64,000 nt of DNA from Vespa crabro (GCF_910589235.1 NW_025813595.1:1984001-2048000); one strand, 5' to 3'; numbered from the stretch's first letter, positions 42,525 through 58,100 are shown. The notes: generated by a model from the letters alone, not told the origin. Numbers and translations are program-made.

Positions 42525-43378
42525 ATGATAATAACGAATATGATTTTAAGAATGATAATAATATTAACAATAATAAAAACAATAATGACAATCACGATAA
42601 TAAAGATAATAATAGAAGTAATAATAACAATATTAAGAATAATAAAGATAATAACGATAATAACAATAATAATAATAGTAATAAAAATGTAATACGATAA
42701 TAACGATAAAATAGTTTTTATCGATAATAATAATGGTGATAATTACGATAATATCGATGATAATAATAACTATAATAACGATAATAACGATTATAGAGAT
42801 AAAAATAATTATAGTAATTATAACGATATTATAGATACTAACGACAAAATAATAATAATAATTATAACGATAATAACAGTAATAACGAATAAGAATAATA
42901 GAAAAATAACAATAATATCAACAATAACGATAACAAAGATAATAACGATAATATCGATATTAATAAGCAAGATAATATCGGTATCAACGATAATAATAAT
43001 AACAATATTAACGATAATATCGACAATAATAACAACATTATCGACAATAATAACGATAATAATAATAACAATAATAACAATAATACCGATACTAACGATA
43101 ATATCGTTAATAATAATAACGATAATGATAATAGCGATAAAAACAATAACGATATTAACGTTAATATTGACAATATTAAAGATAATAATGATAATAATTA
43201 TAAAACGATAATAATTATCATAATAATAATAGTAATAACGATAATAACGATAAAAAAATTAAAATAATAACGATAATATAGATTATAATAATGAAATTAA
43301 TAACGTTAATAACGATAATTACGATAATAAAGGTAATAATAATAAAATTAATAACGCTAATAACGATAATAAAGATAA
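42525..43378 (+). repeat. Duplication K, copy 2 (contains module D copy 4 at about 43101-43290)
   Basis: Collinear with 23645-24570. AACGAATATGATTTTAAGAA at 42533 opens it, and AGGTAATAATAATAAAATTA near 43330 closes it. Confidence 0.85.
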
Positions 43379-44436
43379 TATAATAACTACAAAAACAACA
43401 ATAATAATAATAATAATAAAGATAATAACGATAAAAAGGACAATAATAATAGTAATAATAACGATAATAACGAAAATATCGATAATATTTAGAACAAAAA
43501 TAACAGTAATAACGATAATATATATAAAACGATAATTATAATAACAATAATAATTATAATGATAATAACGAAAAAATAATAATAATAAGACCTATAAGAA
43601 CGATAATATAGATAATAATAGTAGTAATTATAACAATATTAGCAAAAATAACGATAATAACGATAACAATATTAACGATAATATCGTTAGTTATAACAAT
43701 ATTAATAACAATAATAACGATAATAAAGATAACAATAATAATAAATAAGGATAATGACGATAATAACGTTAATAATAATTATAATAACTATAATAATAAT
43801 AACTATAAAAACGATAATAACCATAATAACGAAAATAACAATGATAGCGATAATAATAATAATAATAATAATAATAATATTAACGAAAATAGCGGTAATA
43901 ACGGTAAGAACGATATAAATAGTAGTAAAAATAAACGTAATAACCATAATAAGGATAATAACATTCAAGTAAATAACGATAATAAAGACAATAATATTAA
44001 TAATTATAACGATAATAATGATAATAACGATAATTATTGAATCGAAAATAACAACAATAATAATAATAATAATAACGTTGATAAGGATAATAACGATATC
44101 ATCGGTAATAAAAATAACAAAAATATTGATAATAACGATAATAACGATAATAACGACATTTAATATAATAATAATAACGATAATATCGATAATAATAATA
44201 ACGATAATGACGACAAAAGTAATAATAATATTAATGGTAATAACGATAATAATGATAATATCGATAATAATTATAACGTAAATGACGACGATAATAATAA
44301 TCATAATAACGATAATAAGGATAAATACGATAACATCGATAATAATAATAGCAACATTAACAATAATATCAAATCACATTATATATCAAATAACAATAAT
44401 AAAATCGATTATAACCATAATAATAATAACAATAAC

Positions 44437-44459
<23 letters not shown>
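43379..44459 (+). repeat. Generic array
   Basis: Degenerate array; no gene or distinct unit recognised. Confidence 0.8.
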
Positions 44460-44467
<8 letters not shown>

Positions 44468-44710
44468 TTAATAACGATAATAACCATAATAACGATAATA
44501 GCGATATTAATTATAATAATTATAACAAAAATAACGTCAACAACGATAATTATGTTAAAAATAATAATAAAAATATCGATAATAATGATTATAACGATAA
44601 TAAATATAAAAACGACAATAATATTGATAATAATTATGAAAATAATGATAAAGTCGATGACGATAATAGCGATAATAGTAGGAGTAGTAATATCAATAAT
44701 AACAATAATA
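44460..44710 (+). repeat. Duplication M, copy 1
   Basis: It pairs with 50870-51125 at offset about 6417. Shared: TAATAACATTAATAACGATA, AACGTCAACAAC, AAAAACGACAATAATATTGA and ATAATAGTAGGAGTAGTAAT, the last at 44673 and 51090. A pure AAT run follows at about 44810-44855. Confidence 0.83.
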
Positions 44711-44809
44711 ATAATAAAAAAGATAATAACGATAATTATATTTACGATTATAATAAAAATAGTAATAATAGTAATAACAATTATACCGATAATAACGATA
44801 ATAACGATG

Positions 44810-44855
<46 letters not shown>

Positions 44856-45846
44856 GAATAATAATAAAATTGAAAACAATAATTTGTATGATAACGACAA
44901 TAATAGTGGTTATATTCAGAATAATAACAATAATAACGATAATATCGAATATGACGATAACAATATTAATGTTAATAACTTCAATAGTAATAATAATAAT
45001 AACGATAATATCGATATTAACGATAATAATAATAATAATAATAATAAAGATAATAACGATATTTTCGATAATAACGGTAATAATGCTAATAACTTTAATA
45101 ACGATAATTGCGATAGTAACGATTATAATAATAACGATAATAAGGATAATAGTAGTAATATTATTAACGATAATAACGATATTTATAAAAAATAATTATA
45201 ATAATAATAAAGATAACAACGATATTAACGATAATAACGATAATAATAATAATGATAATGAAGACAAAGAATAATTATAAAATATCAATAGTAACAATAA
45301 TAACGATAATTACGATAATATCGATAATAATAATAACGATAGTGACGATTATAATAATAACGATCATATGGTTTATGATGATAATAATAAGAAAAATAAT
45401 TATAGTAGTAGTTGAAATAATAACGATAATAAGGGTAATTAAAACGACAATAATAACGACATTAACGAAAATAGTTATAACAATAGTAACGAAAACAACG
45501 ATATTTATATTAATAATAATAATAATAATAATAACGGAATTAAGTATAATAACGGTGACAAATATAATATTAATAACAATTATAACTATAATAACGATAA
45601 CAACGATAATAAATATATCTATTATAGCGATAATAAAGACAACAATAATAACAATAATAATATCAATAATAATTATAATAACCATAATAACAATAATGAC
45701 GATAATAACGTTAATAATAAATAAGATAATAACGATAAAATCGATAATAATAATAATAATAATAACAGTAATAACGATAATAACGATAATATCGATAATA
45801 ATAATAATAATAATAATTTCGATAATAAAGATAATGACACTAATAA

Positions 45847-45877
<31 letters not shown>

Positions 45878-45969
45878 AACGATAATGACGATAATAATAA
45901 TAGTAATAATAACAATAATAACAATAAAAGCGGTAATAACGATAATAACGATAATAATATTACTAATAA
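44711..45969 (+). repeat. Array with H-family remnant
   Basis: 44875-45200 carries TTTGTATGATAACGACAATA and GATAATTGCGATAGTAACGA, both from duplication H. The rest is generic; no gene recognised. Confidence 0.72.
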
Positions 45970-46330
45970 CGACATTAATAACTATAAAAAATATAATAAC
46001 GATATGGCATTAACGATACAGGCGACAATAGTAGTAATAGTAATAACAATAATAAGGGTAATAACAGCAATAAAAATAATAATAATAAAGATAGTAACGA
46101 TATAATCGAAAATAATGATATAAGCTATAAGAATAATAATAATAAGAACAATAACAACGATAATAAAGAAAATAAACATAATAACTGTAACGATAATACG
46201 ACAATAATTTTAACAATAATAATAACGAAAATAACGATAATAACAATAATGACAATGATTAACGACATCAATTATAACGATATAACGTTAATTTCGATAT
46301 TAATAATAGCAATTTTAAAGATAATAAAGA
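45970..46330 (+). repeat. Dispersed module G, copy 5
   Basis: CGACATTAATAACTATAAAA, GATATGGCATTAACG and GGCGACAATAGTAGTAATAG are present, with the end at AACGATAATACGACAATAAT (about 46190-46209). The weaker tail (TTAATTTCGATATTAATAAT) runs to 46330. No module D copy precedes it. Confidence 0.83.
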
Positions 46331-46720
46331 TAATAATAATAACAATATTAATGATAATAACAATTATAGTAATATTAATAATAATGAAATTAACGATAAC
46401 GACAATAATAATAATAATATTAACAACGATTATATGAATAATAACGATACCATCGAGAATAATAGTAACAATAATATCGATAATAGCGATAATAACGATA
46501 ATAACATTACTAATAATAGTAAGAATAAAGATAATATCGATAATATGTGTAATAATAATAACGTTTATAACGATAATAACGACAATAACGATCATAAGAA
46601 TAACAAATGTAACGATAATAATGAATATAACGATAATGACAATAATAACGACAATAGTAATAATAATAAAAACAATTACAATAATAACTCTAATAACTAT
46701 AATATTGTCAACAATAATAA

Positions 46721-48444
46721 CGATCATAACGTTAATAACAATAATAATAATAGCAATAATAGCGATAAAATTGATAATAACAATAATCGTAATAATAACG
46801 ATAATAGTGGTAATAACGATGACAACGATAATAATAATAACAATAATGACGATAATAAGGATAATAACGGTAATAACGATAATAATAATAATAAAAATAA
46901 CGATATTTACGAAAATAAGGATAATAATAATAACAATATTAACAATAATACCGATATTAATAATAAAAAGAATAATAAAGACAGTAACAATAATAATAAT
47001 AGTAATACTAATGTTAAAAACGTTATAAACGATAATAACGATAATAATACTAACGGTAATAACGATAGTAACTATAATATGGATTATAATAATAACAATA
47101 AAATAGATAGTAAGGATATGAAAAGTAACAATAATAATATTAATAACGATAATAACGTTAATAATGTTAATAACTATAATAACGATATTAACAATAAGAA
47201 TAATAATAATAATAGAGATATTAAAGTTATTAACGATAATAATAATAATATTAATAACAATAGTAACGAAAATGACGACAAAAACGAAAATAATAATAAC
47301 GATAATAACAATAATAGTAATATTAATAATACCTATAGTAACAATAATAACGATAATGATAATAATAATAATTATAATAATAACGATTATAACGATAATT
47401 ACGTTAATAACGATAATAATAATAAAATTAATAACGAAAATTACGATAATAACGAAAATAATAATAGCATTAATAACGATAATAATGATAATAATAATAA
47501 TAATAGTTATAACAATACAAAGGATATTAACGATAATAACGATAATACTAATAACGATAACAACGACAAAACGATAAAAACAATAATAATGATAACGATA
47601 GTAAGGATAGTAACGTGCTAACGATAATAATAATAACAATAATAAGGATAAGAACAATAATAATAATGAAGTAAATAAAGATTTTAACGTTGACAGCGAT
47701 AATAATAATAACAATAATAAAGATAATTACGAATATAACGATTATAAGGATTATAATAATAACGATAATAACGTTATTACTAATAATAATAAGAACGATA
47801 ATGAAGATAAAACGATAAAAGTGATAATAACTATAATAACAAAAATAACAATTAAATAATAGTAATAATAGAGATATTAACGATATTAACGATAATAACA
47901 ATAACGATAGTAACGATAATATCGATAATACTAATAACAATATTATTGATAATATCGATAATAATAATAATAATAGCGATAATATCGATAATAACGATAA
48001 TAATGATAATAACTATAATAACGATTATAACGAAAATAATAATTACGATAATGACGGTAATAATAATAATAATAAAGTTAATAACGATAATTACGATAAT
48101 GACGATAATATTAATAAATATAAAAACGTTAATAATGTAATTAGCGATAATAATAATAGTAATAATAACAATAATAACGATAATAACGATTATAATGATA
48201 AGAACGATAATAATAGAAGTAATAATAACATTATTAAAAATAATAAGTAAAATTAAGATAATAATGATAATGAAAATTATAATAATAGTAATAATAATAA
48301 AGATAATTACGTAATTAACGATAATAATAATAGTAATAATAAAAAAATAACAATAATATCGTTAATAACGTTAATAGCGAAATTAATAATAACGATAATA
48401 ACGAGAATAAAAATAATAATATCGATCATAAAGATAATAACCAC

Positions 48445-48485
<41 letters not shown>

Positions 48486-48985
48486 TAATAATAATAATAA
48501 TATCGATAATAACAATAATGACGATAATAATAATAATAATATTAACATTAATAACAATAAGAAAGATAATAAGGATAGTAATAAATACGATAAATAAGAT
48601 AATATCGATAATTATATTAACAATATTAACGGTAATGTGGATAATAATTATAAATATATTAACGATAATATCGATAATAATAATAACATAATAACGATAA
48701 TAACTATAAAAATAATAACAATCATAATAAAGATAATTATGATAATAACGATATTAGTCATATTAATAATAAAGATAATTACGACAATAACGATAATAAT
48801 AATAACAATAATAACGATAATAACGATATTCACGATAATAATAATTACAATTATAACGATAATAAAAACAATAATGATCATAAGGAAAATAATTATAATA
48901 ATAATAATAATAAAAACGATAAAGATGATAATAATAGTTACAATAATAATGATAATAACAATAATAACGATAATAACTATAATAA
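46721..48985 (+). repeat. Segmental duplication F, copy 2
   Basis: Partner of 13492-14590, interrupted by about 1.2 kb of extra array. Anchors: AACAATAATCGTAATAATAA at about 46780, AGACAGTAACAATAATAATA at 46979, the identical 97 bases at 48022-48118, and AGATAATATCGATAATTATA at 48597. Confidence 0.83.
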
Positions 48986-50869
48986 AATTAATAACTATGT
49001 TTACGTTAACAACGATAAGGATATTAGGAATAATAGCGATAATAACTATAATTACGTTAATAATAATAATAACATTAATAACGATATAAACGATGATAAC
49101 GATAATAATAATAACGGTAATGACAATAATAATAATAAAAGTAATAACGATAATAATTATAATAACGTTAATAATAATAACAATATTAACACAATATTTA
49201 TAATAATAATAATAAAGATAAGAACAATAATAACAATAGCAATAACATTAGTAAACATTAAAACGAAAATAACGAAAATGACGATGACATAATAACGATT
49301 ATTACAATAATAACAAAAATAATAAAAACGTTAGTATCGTTAATAGTAATATTCATAATACCTTAAAAAGGATAATAAATTTAATAATAAAGAAAATAAT
49401 AAAGATAATAACGATATTATCGGAATAATTATAACAATAATATCGATAATTACGTTATAAGAAGTAATAATAATAACAATAATAACGATAATACTAATAA
49501 CCATAATAAAGATAATAATAATAATAATAATAACAATAATAACGATACTAACGATAATAACGATAAGAACAAAATTAACGATAATCATAAGATTTATAAA
49601 AATAATAATATCTATAATAATGATATGAACGATTAGAACTATAATATTAATAACAATAATAACAATAATAACGTAAATAACTAAAAAAAATGATTTAAAT
49701 AAGATATTAACGATAATAAATAGAATAACAGTAATAACGATATTAACGACAATAATAATATAAATAAAAACGATAATGACGCTAATAATAATAATAATAA
49801 TAACGATAATAATGATAATAATAAATACGATAAAGTCGATATTATCGATAATAATATTAACAATATTAATGATAATATCGATAATAAAAGTAACATTATT
49901 AACGATAATATCTATAAGCATAAAAATAATAATAACAATAGTAATTATAACGATAATAAGGATAATAATGATAACATCGATAATAATAATTACAATAATG
50001 ATGATAATATCTATAATAATCATTATAATAATAATGATGTCAACGATAATGAAGATGAAAACGATTAAAAAAAATCATAATAACGATAATAACGATAATA
50101 TTGATAACAATGATAATAACGATATTGACAATAATAATGCAAATAAAAATAAAGATAAGAACATTATTAAAGTTAATGACGATATTAATAATAATAATAA
50201 TAACGATAATAACCAATATAATGGTAATAACGATAATAACGGTAATAACGATTATAATAATAACGTTAATAACGATAATAGTGTAATAATATTAACGATA
50301 ATAACGATAATAACGATAATAACGATAATAATAATAGTAATAATAATATAGATAACAAGGATATTAACCTTATTATCGATAATAATAATAACAATAACAA
50401 CGATTATGACGATAAAAATTAAAATAACGATAATAAAGATAATAACAAGAATAATAATAGTTATAATAAAGAGAATAATGATATTAAAAATTTTAACGAT
50501 AATCATAATATCTATAATAACGATAATAACGATAATAAATTTAATAGTAATAACAGTTATAATAGTAATAACAATAAAAACGATTTTAACGGTAATAATA
50601 ATAACGATAATAACGATAATATCGATAATAAAAAAACAATATTAACGATAATATCGATATAAATAATAATAACAATTACGATTATGACGATAATAACGAT
50701 AATAACGATAATAACGATTATAATAATAACGATAGTAACGATAATTGTATTATTAATAATAACAACAATAACGATAATATCGATAATAATAATAATAATA
50801 ATAAAGATAATAACGATATTAACAACAATAACGATAATAATGATAACAACAATAAATACAAAAATAATA
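48986..50869 (+). repeat. Generic array
   Basis: It contains three perfect AATAACGAT copies after one variant at 50291-50326, and a stretch at 49996-50080 that resembles 57838-57920. No gene recognised. Confidence 0.78.
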
Positions 50870-51125
50870 ATTATAATAACATTAATAACGATAATAATGA
50901 TAATAACGATAATAGCGATTTTAATTATAATAATAATAGCGAATATAACGTCAACAACCATAATTATGATAATAATAATAATAATAAAAATATCGAAAAT
51001 AATGATTATAACGATAATTACTATAAAAACGACAATAATATTGATAATAATAATGAAAAAAATAATAAAGTCGATAACGATAATAGCGATAATAGTAGGA
51101 GTAGTAATATCAATATTAACAATAA
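50870..51125 (+). repeat. Duplication M, copy 2
   Basis: Partner of 44460-44710. Confidence 0.83.
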
Positions 51126-52804
51126 TAATGACAATAAAGATAATAACGATAATTATGTTTACGATTATAATGAAAATAGTAATAGTAATAATAACGATAT
51201 TTATAATAAAATTTATAACGCCAATTATGATTACAACGAAAATAATAACATTAATAATAACTATAATTACGATAATAACGATAATAATTGTAGCAGTAAT
51301 AATAATAATAACGATAATAACGTTAATAAAGAAAATAACGATTATAATATTAACGATAATATCAATAATATCGATAATTATAATAACACTACTAACGATA
51401 ATAACGATAAAAATAATAATAATAAATATAGTAACGAAACTAACGATAATAACGATATTAACGATATTAACGATAATAATAATAGTAATAATAAAGATGA
51501 TAACGACATTAACAATAATAATAATATTAATAATAATAATAATAACAAAAATAACGATATTAAAGACAAAAATAATAGTAATAATAATAATAATAACAAT
51601 AATAACGGTAATGTTATTAGCGATAATAATAATTAGAACGACAATGATTATTATAATATCAACAATTCTAACGATAAAAACGATAATAATAATAGTAATT
51701 GTAATAATAATAGCAATAAAAACGATAATATAAGTAATTATAATAACAATAATAACGACAATAATGATAATAGCGAATAACAATAATAATAATCATAACG
51801 ATAATAACGAAAATTACGATAATACTGATAATAACAATAATAATGGTAACGATAATAACGTAATAGTAATAATAGTAATTACGATTATAAAGATAATATC
51901 GATAATAATAATAATTTTTATAATTAATATATAATCGATATAAACGATAAACACAATAATATTAATAAAAACAATAAAGATAATAATGAAAATACTAATA
52001 AAAATAATAACAATAATAATAAAATTATTAACGATATTATTGATTATAAAGATAATGATAATAACGAAAATAATAATACAAACGATAATAATAATAATAA
52101 TATTAACCATAATAATAATAATAACGATAATAATAACAACATTAATATCGATAATAACTTTTATTACGATAATAATAATACTAATAATAACAAAAATAAC
52201 AATAATAACAATAAAAAATATAATGACATTAATAACGACAATAAAAGTATTATCGAAAATAAAGATAATAATAATAACAATAATATCGATAATAACGATA
52301 GGAACAATAATAACGAAAATAATAATAATAAAAATAAAAATGATAACTATGTTAACGATTATGAATATAATAATTATAACAATAATAACTATAATAACGA
52401 AAATAATGTTTATAATAATAACATTAATATTGATAATAAAGATTAGAATATTAATTATAATAACACTAATAACGATAATAGCGATAATAACGATCATAAT
52501 AATAATAACAGTAAAAATATTAATAATAATAATAATAACGATAATAACGATAATAATGATAATAACAATAATAAAGGCAATAAAAATAATATTAAGTATG
52601 ATAATTACGTTAATGAAGTGAATAATGGTAATAACGATAATAGCGATGACAATAATAACGATAACTATTATATTAATAATAAGAATAATAAAGAAAATTA
52701 CGATAAATATCATAATAATAATAACAATAATGACTATAATATCTATATTAACGATATTAGTAATAAGAATAATAAAGATACTAACGTTAAAAACGATATT
52801 AAAG

Positions 52805-52873
<69 letters not shown>

Positions 52874-53164
52874 TTAAGGATAATAGAGATAATTACGATA
52901 ATAATAAACGTATTAATAATGACAATAAGGATAATAACGATAACATCGATAATAGTAATATCAAAAATATCGATAATAACTATAATAACGATAAGAATAA
53001 AATAATAGTAACGATAATAACGATAACAAATATTATAACGACAGTAATAATAACAATTATAACGATAATAACTGTAATGACGATAACAATAATGTCGACA
53101 ATTACAATATTATCGATAATAATATTAACAATATTAACGTTCATAACAATGATAACGATAATAA
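51126..53164 (+). repeat. Generic array with the longest pure AAT run
   Basis: 52805-52873 is an uninterrupted period-three run of about 69 bases, the longest I see in the window. The rest is degenerate array without genes. Confidence 0.85.
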
Positions 53165-53350
53165 TAAATATAATAATAACGATAATAAAGATATCAATGA
53201 TAATAATGATAATAACGATAATGATAATAACGACATTACCGATAATTTCGATAATAATAATAATAATATTAACGATAATTTCGATAATACCATTAACAAT
53301 ATTACAGTTATTATCGATAATAATTGTAATAATAATAAAGATAACAACGA
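53165..53350 (+). repeat. Duplication N, copy 1 (partner 58085-58255)
   Basis: GATATCAATGATAATAATGA and TACCATTAACAATATTACAG followed by TTATTATCGATAATAA are shared with 58085-58255 at offset about 4.91 kb, with moderate divergence. Confidence 0.72.
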
Positions 53351-53650
53351 TAATAGTGATAAAAATATTAATAAAAAAATTGAAAATAAAGATAATAACG
53401 ATGACAACAATAATTATAATAACAATATAAAGATAATAACGATAATAACGATTATACGGATTATGACAATAACGATAATGACAATAATAACGTTAATAAT
53501 GATAGTAACTATAATAACGATTACAACAATAATGACGATAATTATAATAACGATAATACCGATAATAAAGATAATTACAGTAATAATAATAGTAATAATA
53601 AAGATGATAACAATAATAACGATTGTAATGATTATAACGATAATAATATT

Positions 53651-53842
53651 AACAATAATAACGATAACAACGATAATAAGGATAATAGTAAGAACGATAA
53701 TAACGACAATAATAATTATAAAAATATTGATATAAACGATAATAACAATAATAATAATAATAGTAATAATAATAAAAACGATAATGACGATAATTACGAT
53801 ACTAATAATGATAATAATAAAAATAATAAAGATAATAACGGA

Positions 53843-53880
<38 letters not shown>
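53651..53880 (+). repeat. Duplication L, copy 2
   Basis: Partner of 34146-34380. It also ends in an AAT-rich run (about 53845-53880), after which the two loci differ. Confidence 0.82.
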
Positions 53881-53883
<3 letters not shown>

Positions 53884-54442
53884 TAATAAAGATAATAATG
53901 ACAATAATAATACGAATAATAATAATAATAATAATATCAATAATAAAGAAAAGAACGCTAATAATAATAGTCATAATATCTATAATGACCCTAATAACGG
54001 TAACAACAATAATAAATAGGAATATATCGATAATATTGAAAATGATAATAACAGTAATAAAAATAATAACAATAATAATGATAATAATAACAACCATATT
54101 AATAAAAATAATAACTATAATGACGATAATAACGATAATAACAATAATAACGATAATTGCGATTATAATAAAATGATTATAATAAAAATTAGCGATAAAA
54201 TCGATAATATTAGTAATAATAATAACGACAATAACGATAATAACGATAATAATAGTATTAATAATAACAATATTATGAATAATAACTATAAGAACGATAG
54301 TAAAAATAATACTAGTAGTAAAAAAGGAATAAATATTGTATCGATAAAAACGAATTTAACGGTAACAATAATGACGATAATTACGATAATATCGATAATA
54401 ATAATAACAATAATAACTTTAATACCGAAAATAACGATTGAA

Positions 54443-54600
54443 TCGTTAACAATAATAACTATAATAATGGTAATATCGATAAAAACAATAACGATATTAA
54501 CGATAATATTGACAATCTTAAAGATAATAATGATAATAATTTTAAAACGATAATAATTATCATAGTAATTGTAGTAAAAACGATAATAACGATTATAATG
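54443..54600 (+). repeat. Dispersed module D, copy 5
   Basis: GATATTAACGATAATATTGA and AACGATAATAATTATCATAG, ending in a changed TAATTGTAGTAAAAACG. It is followed by module G after about 130 bases. Confidence 0.8.
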
Positions 54601-54730
54601 TAAATAATAATAATAACAATATCGATAATAACGATAATAACGGTAATAACGATAATAATAATATTAATAATATAAATAATAACAATAATAACAATGATAA
54701 CGATAATAACTATAATAATAATAATAATAG

Positions 54731-55100
54731 CGACATTATTAACTATAATAAATATAATAACGATATGGTATTAACGATAAAGAGGACAATAGTAGAAATA
54801 GTAATAACGATAATAAAAATAATAACTGCAATAAAAATTATAATAATAAAGATAATAACGATATTATCGAAAATAACGATAAAAGCAATAAGAATAATAA
54901 TAATAAGAACAATAACAACAATTATAAGGAAAATAAACATAATAACAATAACGATAATACGACAATAATAATAACAAAAATAATAACGATAATAACGATA
55001 ACAACAATAATAACGATAATAAGTATAATAAATATATCAATATTATCGAAAATAACGTCCATTTCGAAATTATAAATAGCAATATGAAAGATAATAACGA
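54731..55100 (+). repeat. Dispersed module G, copy 6
   Basis: CGACATTATTAACTATAATA, GATATGGTATTAACG and GGACAATAGTAGAAATAGTA are present; the inner end is at AACGATAATACGACAATAAT (about 54950). The tail (CATTTCGAAATTATAAATAG) reaches about 55090. Confidence 0.83.
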
Positions 55101-58100
55101 TATTATCGAAAATAACGATAATAACGATATTAGTAGTAACAATAATAACGATAATAACGATAATAGCGATTATAACGATAATAATGACAGTAATAATAAT
55201 AATAATAATAATAAGAATAATATTAACGATCACAACGAAAATAATAATAATAATAGTAGTAATATTAACAATAATAACAGTAATAACGATAAAAAATATA
55301 ATAACAATAATTACAGATATAACAATTATAATAATAACGATAAAAGCGATAATATTAGTAATAATAATAACGATAATATCGACAATAATACTAATAACTA
55401 TAATAACGATAATAACCATAATAACGACAATAACGATAATAGCGATAATAACAATAATAATAATAATAATTACGAAAATAACGATAATAACGATAATAAT
55501 AATAATAACACTAACAATATTAATAATAGCAATAGTAAATATAATAACGATTATGTCGATAATAATAAAAATAAATATAACGATAGTACCGATAATAAAG
55601 GTAATAACGATATTAATAGTAGTAAAAATAGAGGTAATAACGATAATAAGGACAATAACATTAAAGATAATAACGGTAAAACGACATTAACGATCATAAC
55701 AATTACAATTATATAGATAATATTGGAAATATCGATAATGTCGATAAAAAGGACAATAATAATAATAATAATAATAACAATAATATTGATAATAACGATA
55801 ACAACGATCATAACGAAAATAATAATAATAATAATAATACCGTTAATTAGGTTGATTACGAAAATAACGGAAATAACCACTATAACGGCAAAATCGATAA
55901 TTAACGATATAATCGATAATAACAAAATTAACGAAAATAACGACAATAATGACATTAAATATAATAATATTAACGATAGTGACGGCAAAAGTAATAATAC
56001 TGTTAATGGCAATAACGATAATAACGATAAAAAGTATAATAATAATTACATTAAAAACGATACCAACGATAAAAGTAATAATAATAATAACGAAAATAAG
56101 GATAATAATGATGTCAACGATAATAATAATAACAATAATAAGGATAATAACAATATTAATAATGAAGTAAATAAGGATAATATCGAAGACAACGATAATA
56201 ATAATAACAATAATAAAGATAATAACGATAATAACGATTATACAGATTATAACATTAACGATAATAACGATAATAGTAATAATAATAAGAAAAATAATAA
56301 AGATAAAACGATAAAAATGATAATAATATAATAACGAAAATAACAATAATAACTGTAATAATAATAACAGTATTAACGTAAATGATGACAATAAATAAAA
56401 TGAATTTAATAACAATAATAACAATGAAAATAATGGATATAATACATATATTAAAGTTAGTAACGATAATAACGATAATAATAATAACAATAATAACAAT
56501 AAATACGACAATAACGACAATAATAATAATAATATTAACGTAAACAGAGATTATTACTATTTCAAAGATAATAATAATAACAATAATAACGATAAAAACG
56601 AAATTAACGATGATAACAATAATAACGATAACAACGATAAAAACGATAATAATAATCAAAATAATAACGAAAATAAGGATTATAACGATAACAACTATAA
56701 TAATAATAATAATAGTAATAAAGGCAGTAACGATATTATCGACATTAGCGATAATAACATTAATATCGATAAGAAAATTACGATATTAACAATTACAGTA
56801 ATAATAATAATAATATCGATAGTAACAAAAATAACGATAATGACGATGAAAATAATAACAATAATAACGATAAAAACGATATCAACGATAACAGCGATAA
56901 TAATGATAATTACAATAATAATAACAATAATAACGATTATAACAATTATAATGCGAACATTAATAATGATAATAACTGTGATAACTTTAATAATAATAAT
57001 AACATAATAAATTATTATAACTGTAATAATCATAATAATAATAACAATAAAAACGACATAAAAACGATAATAAAAATATTTATAATAATAACGAAAAGAA
57101 GGATAATCACGATGTAAGCGATAATAATAATAACAATAATAATGATAATAACGATAATAACGATAATATTATTAACAAGATTAACGACAATATTCATAGT
57201 AATAATAAAGATAATAACGATAATAATAAATAATTAGATATAATAATAATAACGATAATAACGATAATAATTATAATAATAATATCGATAGTAACAATAA
57301 TCACGATAATTATGATAATAATAGTAATAGTAATAACGATTATTACGATAATATCCATAATAACGAAAATAGTAATAAAATTAAAAACGATACTTACGAT
57401 AATAACGAGAATAATTATTGCAATAATAAACATAAATACGATAATAAAAATAATAATAATAACGTTAATATCGAAAAAAGCAATAATTATAATTACGATA
57501 ATAACGTTAATAACGACAATAGTAATATGAATAATAACGATAATAAAGATTATAACGATAAAAAAAATAATAAGTATAAATTCAATAACGATACTAACGA
57601 CAATAACGAAGATAATAATAAAAATAATAACGAAAATAACGATAATAATAAAAGTAATAATATAAATAATAACAATATTAAAGATAATAACGATGCAAAC
57701 GATAATAATAATAATAGTAACAATAACAATAATAATCATAAAAATAATAACGATTATAACGGGAATGACTATAATAATAATAGTAATAATAACTATAATA
57801 AAGATAATTACGATAACATCGATAATAATAATTACAATAATGACAATGATAACTATAATAATCATTATAATAAAAATTATATTATCGATAATGAAGACAA
57901 AAACGATTGTAATAATAATCATAATAGCAATAATAACGATAATAACGGAAATAAAATTATCAATAATAACGATATTAACGAAAATAATAATAACAATAAT
58001 ATCGATGATAACAGTAATAAAGATAATAATAATAATAATAATAACAATAATAACGATAATAACAATAATAATAAAAATAATCATAACTATAATAACGATA

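Noticed and set aside
46434..47621. Asn/Asp-rich open frame of 395 codons on the plus strand, similar in look to amoebal or Plasmodium Asn-rich proteins
   Set aside because: The Asn-Asn-Asp string is the translation of AATAACGAT; there is no non-repetitive domain, and the only recognisable gene remnant in the window is an arthropod-type retroelement.
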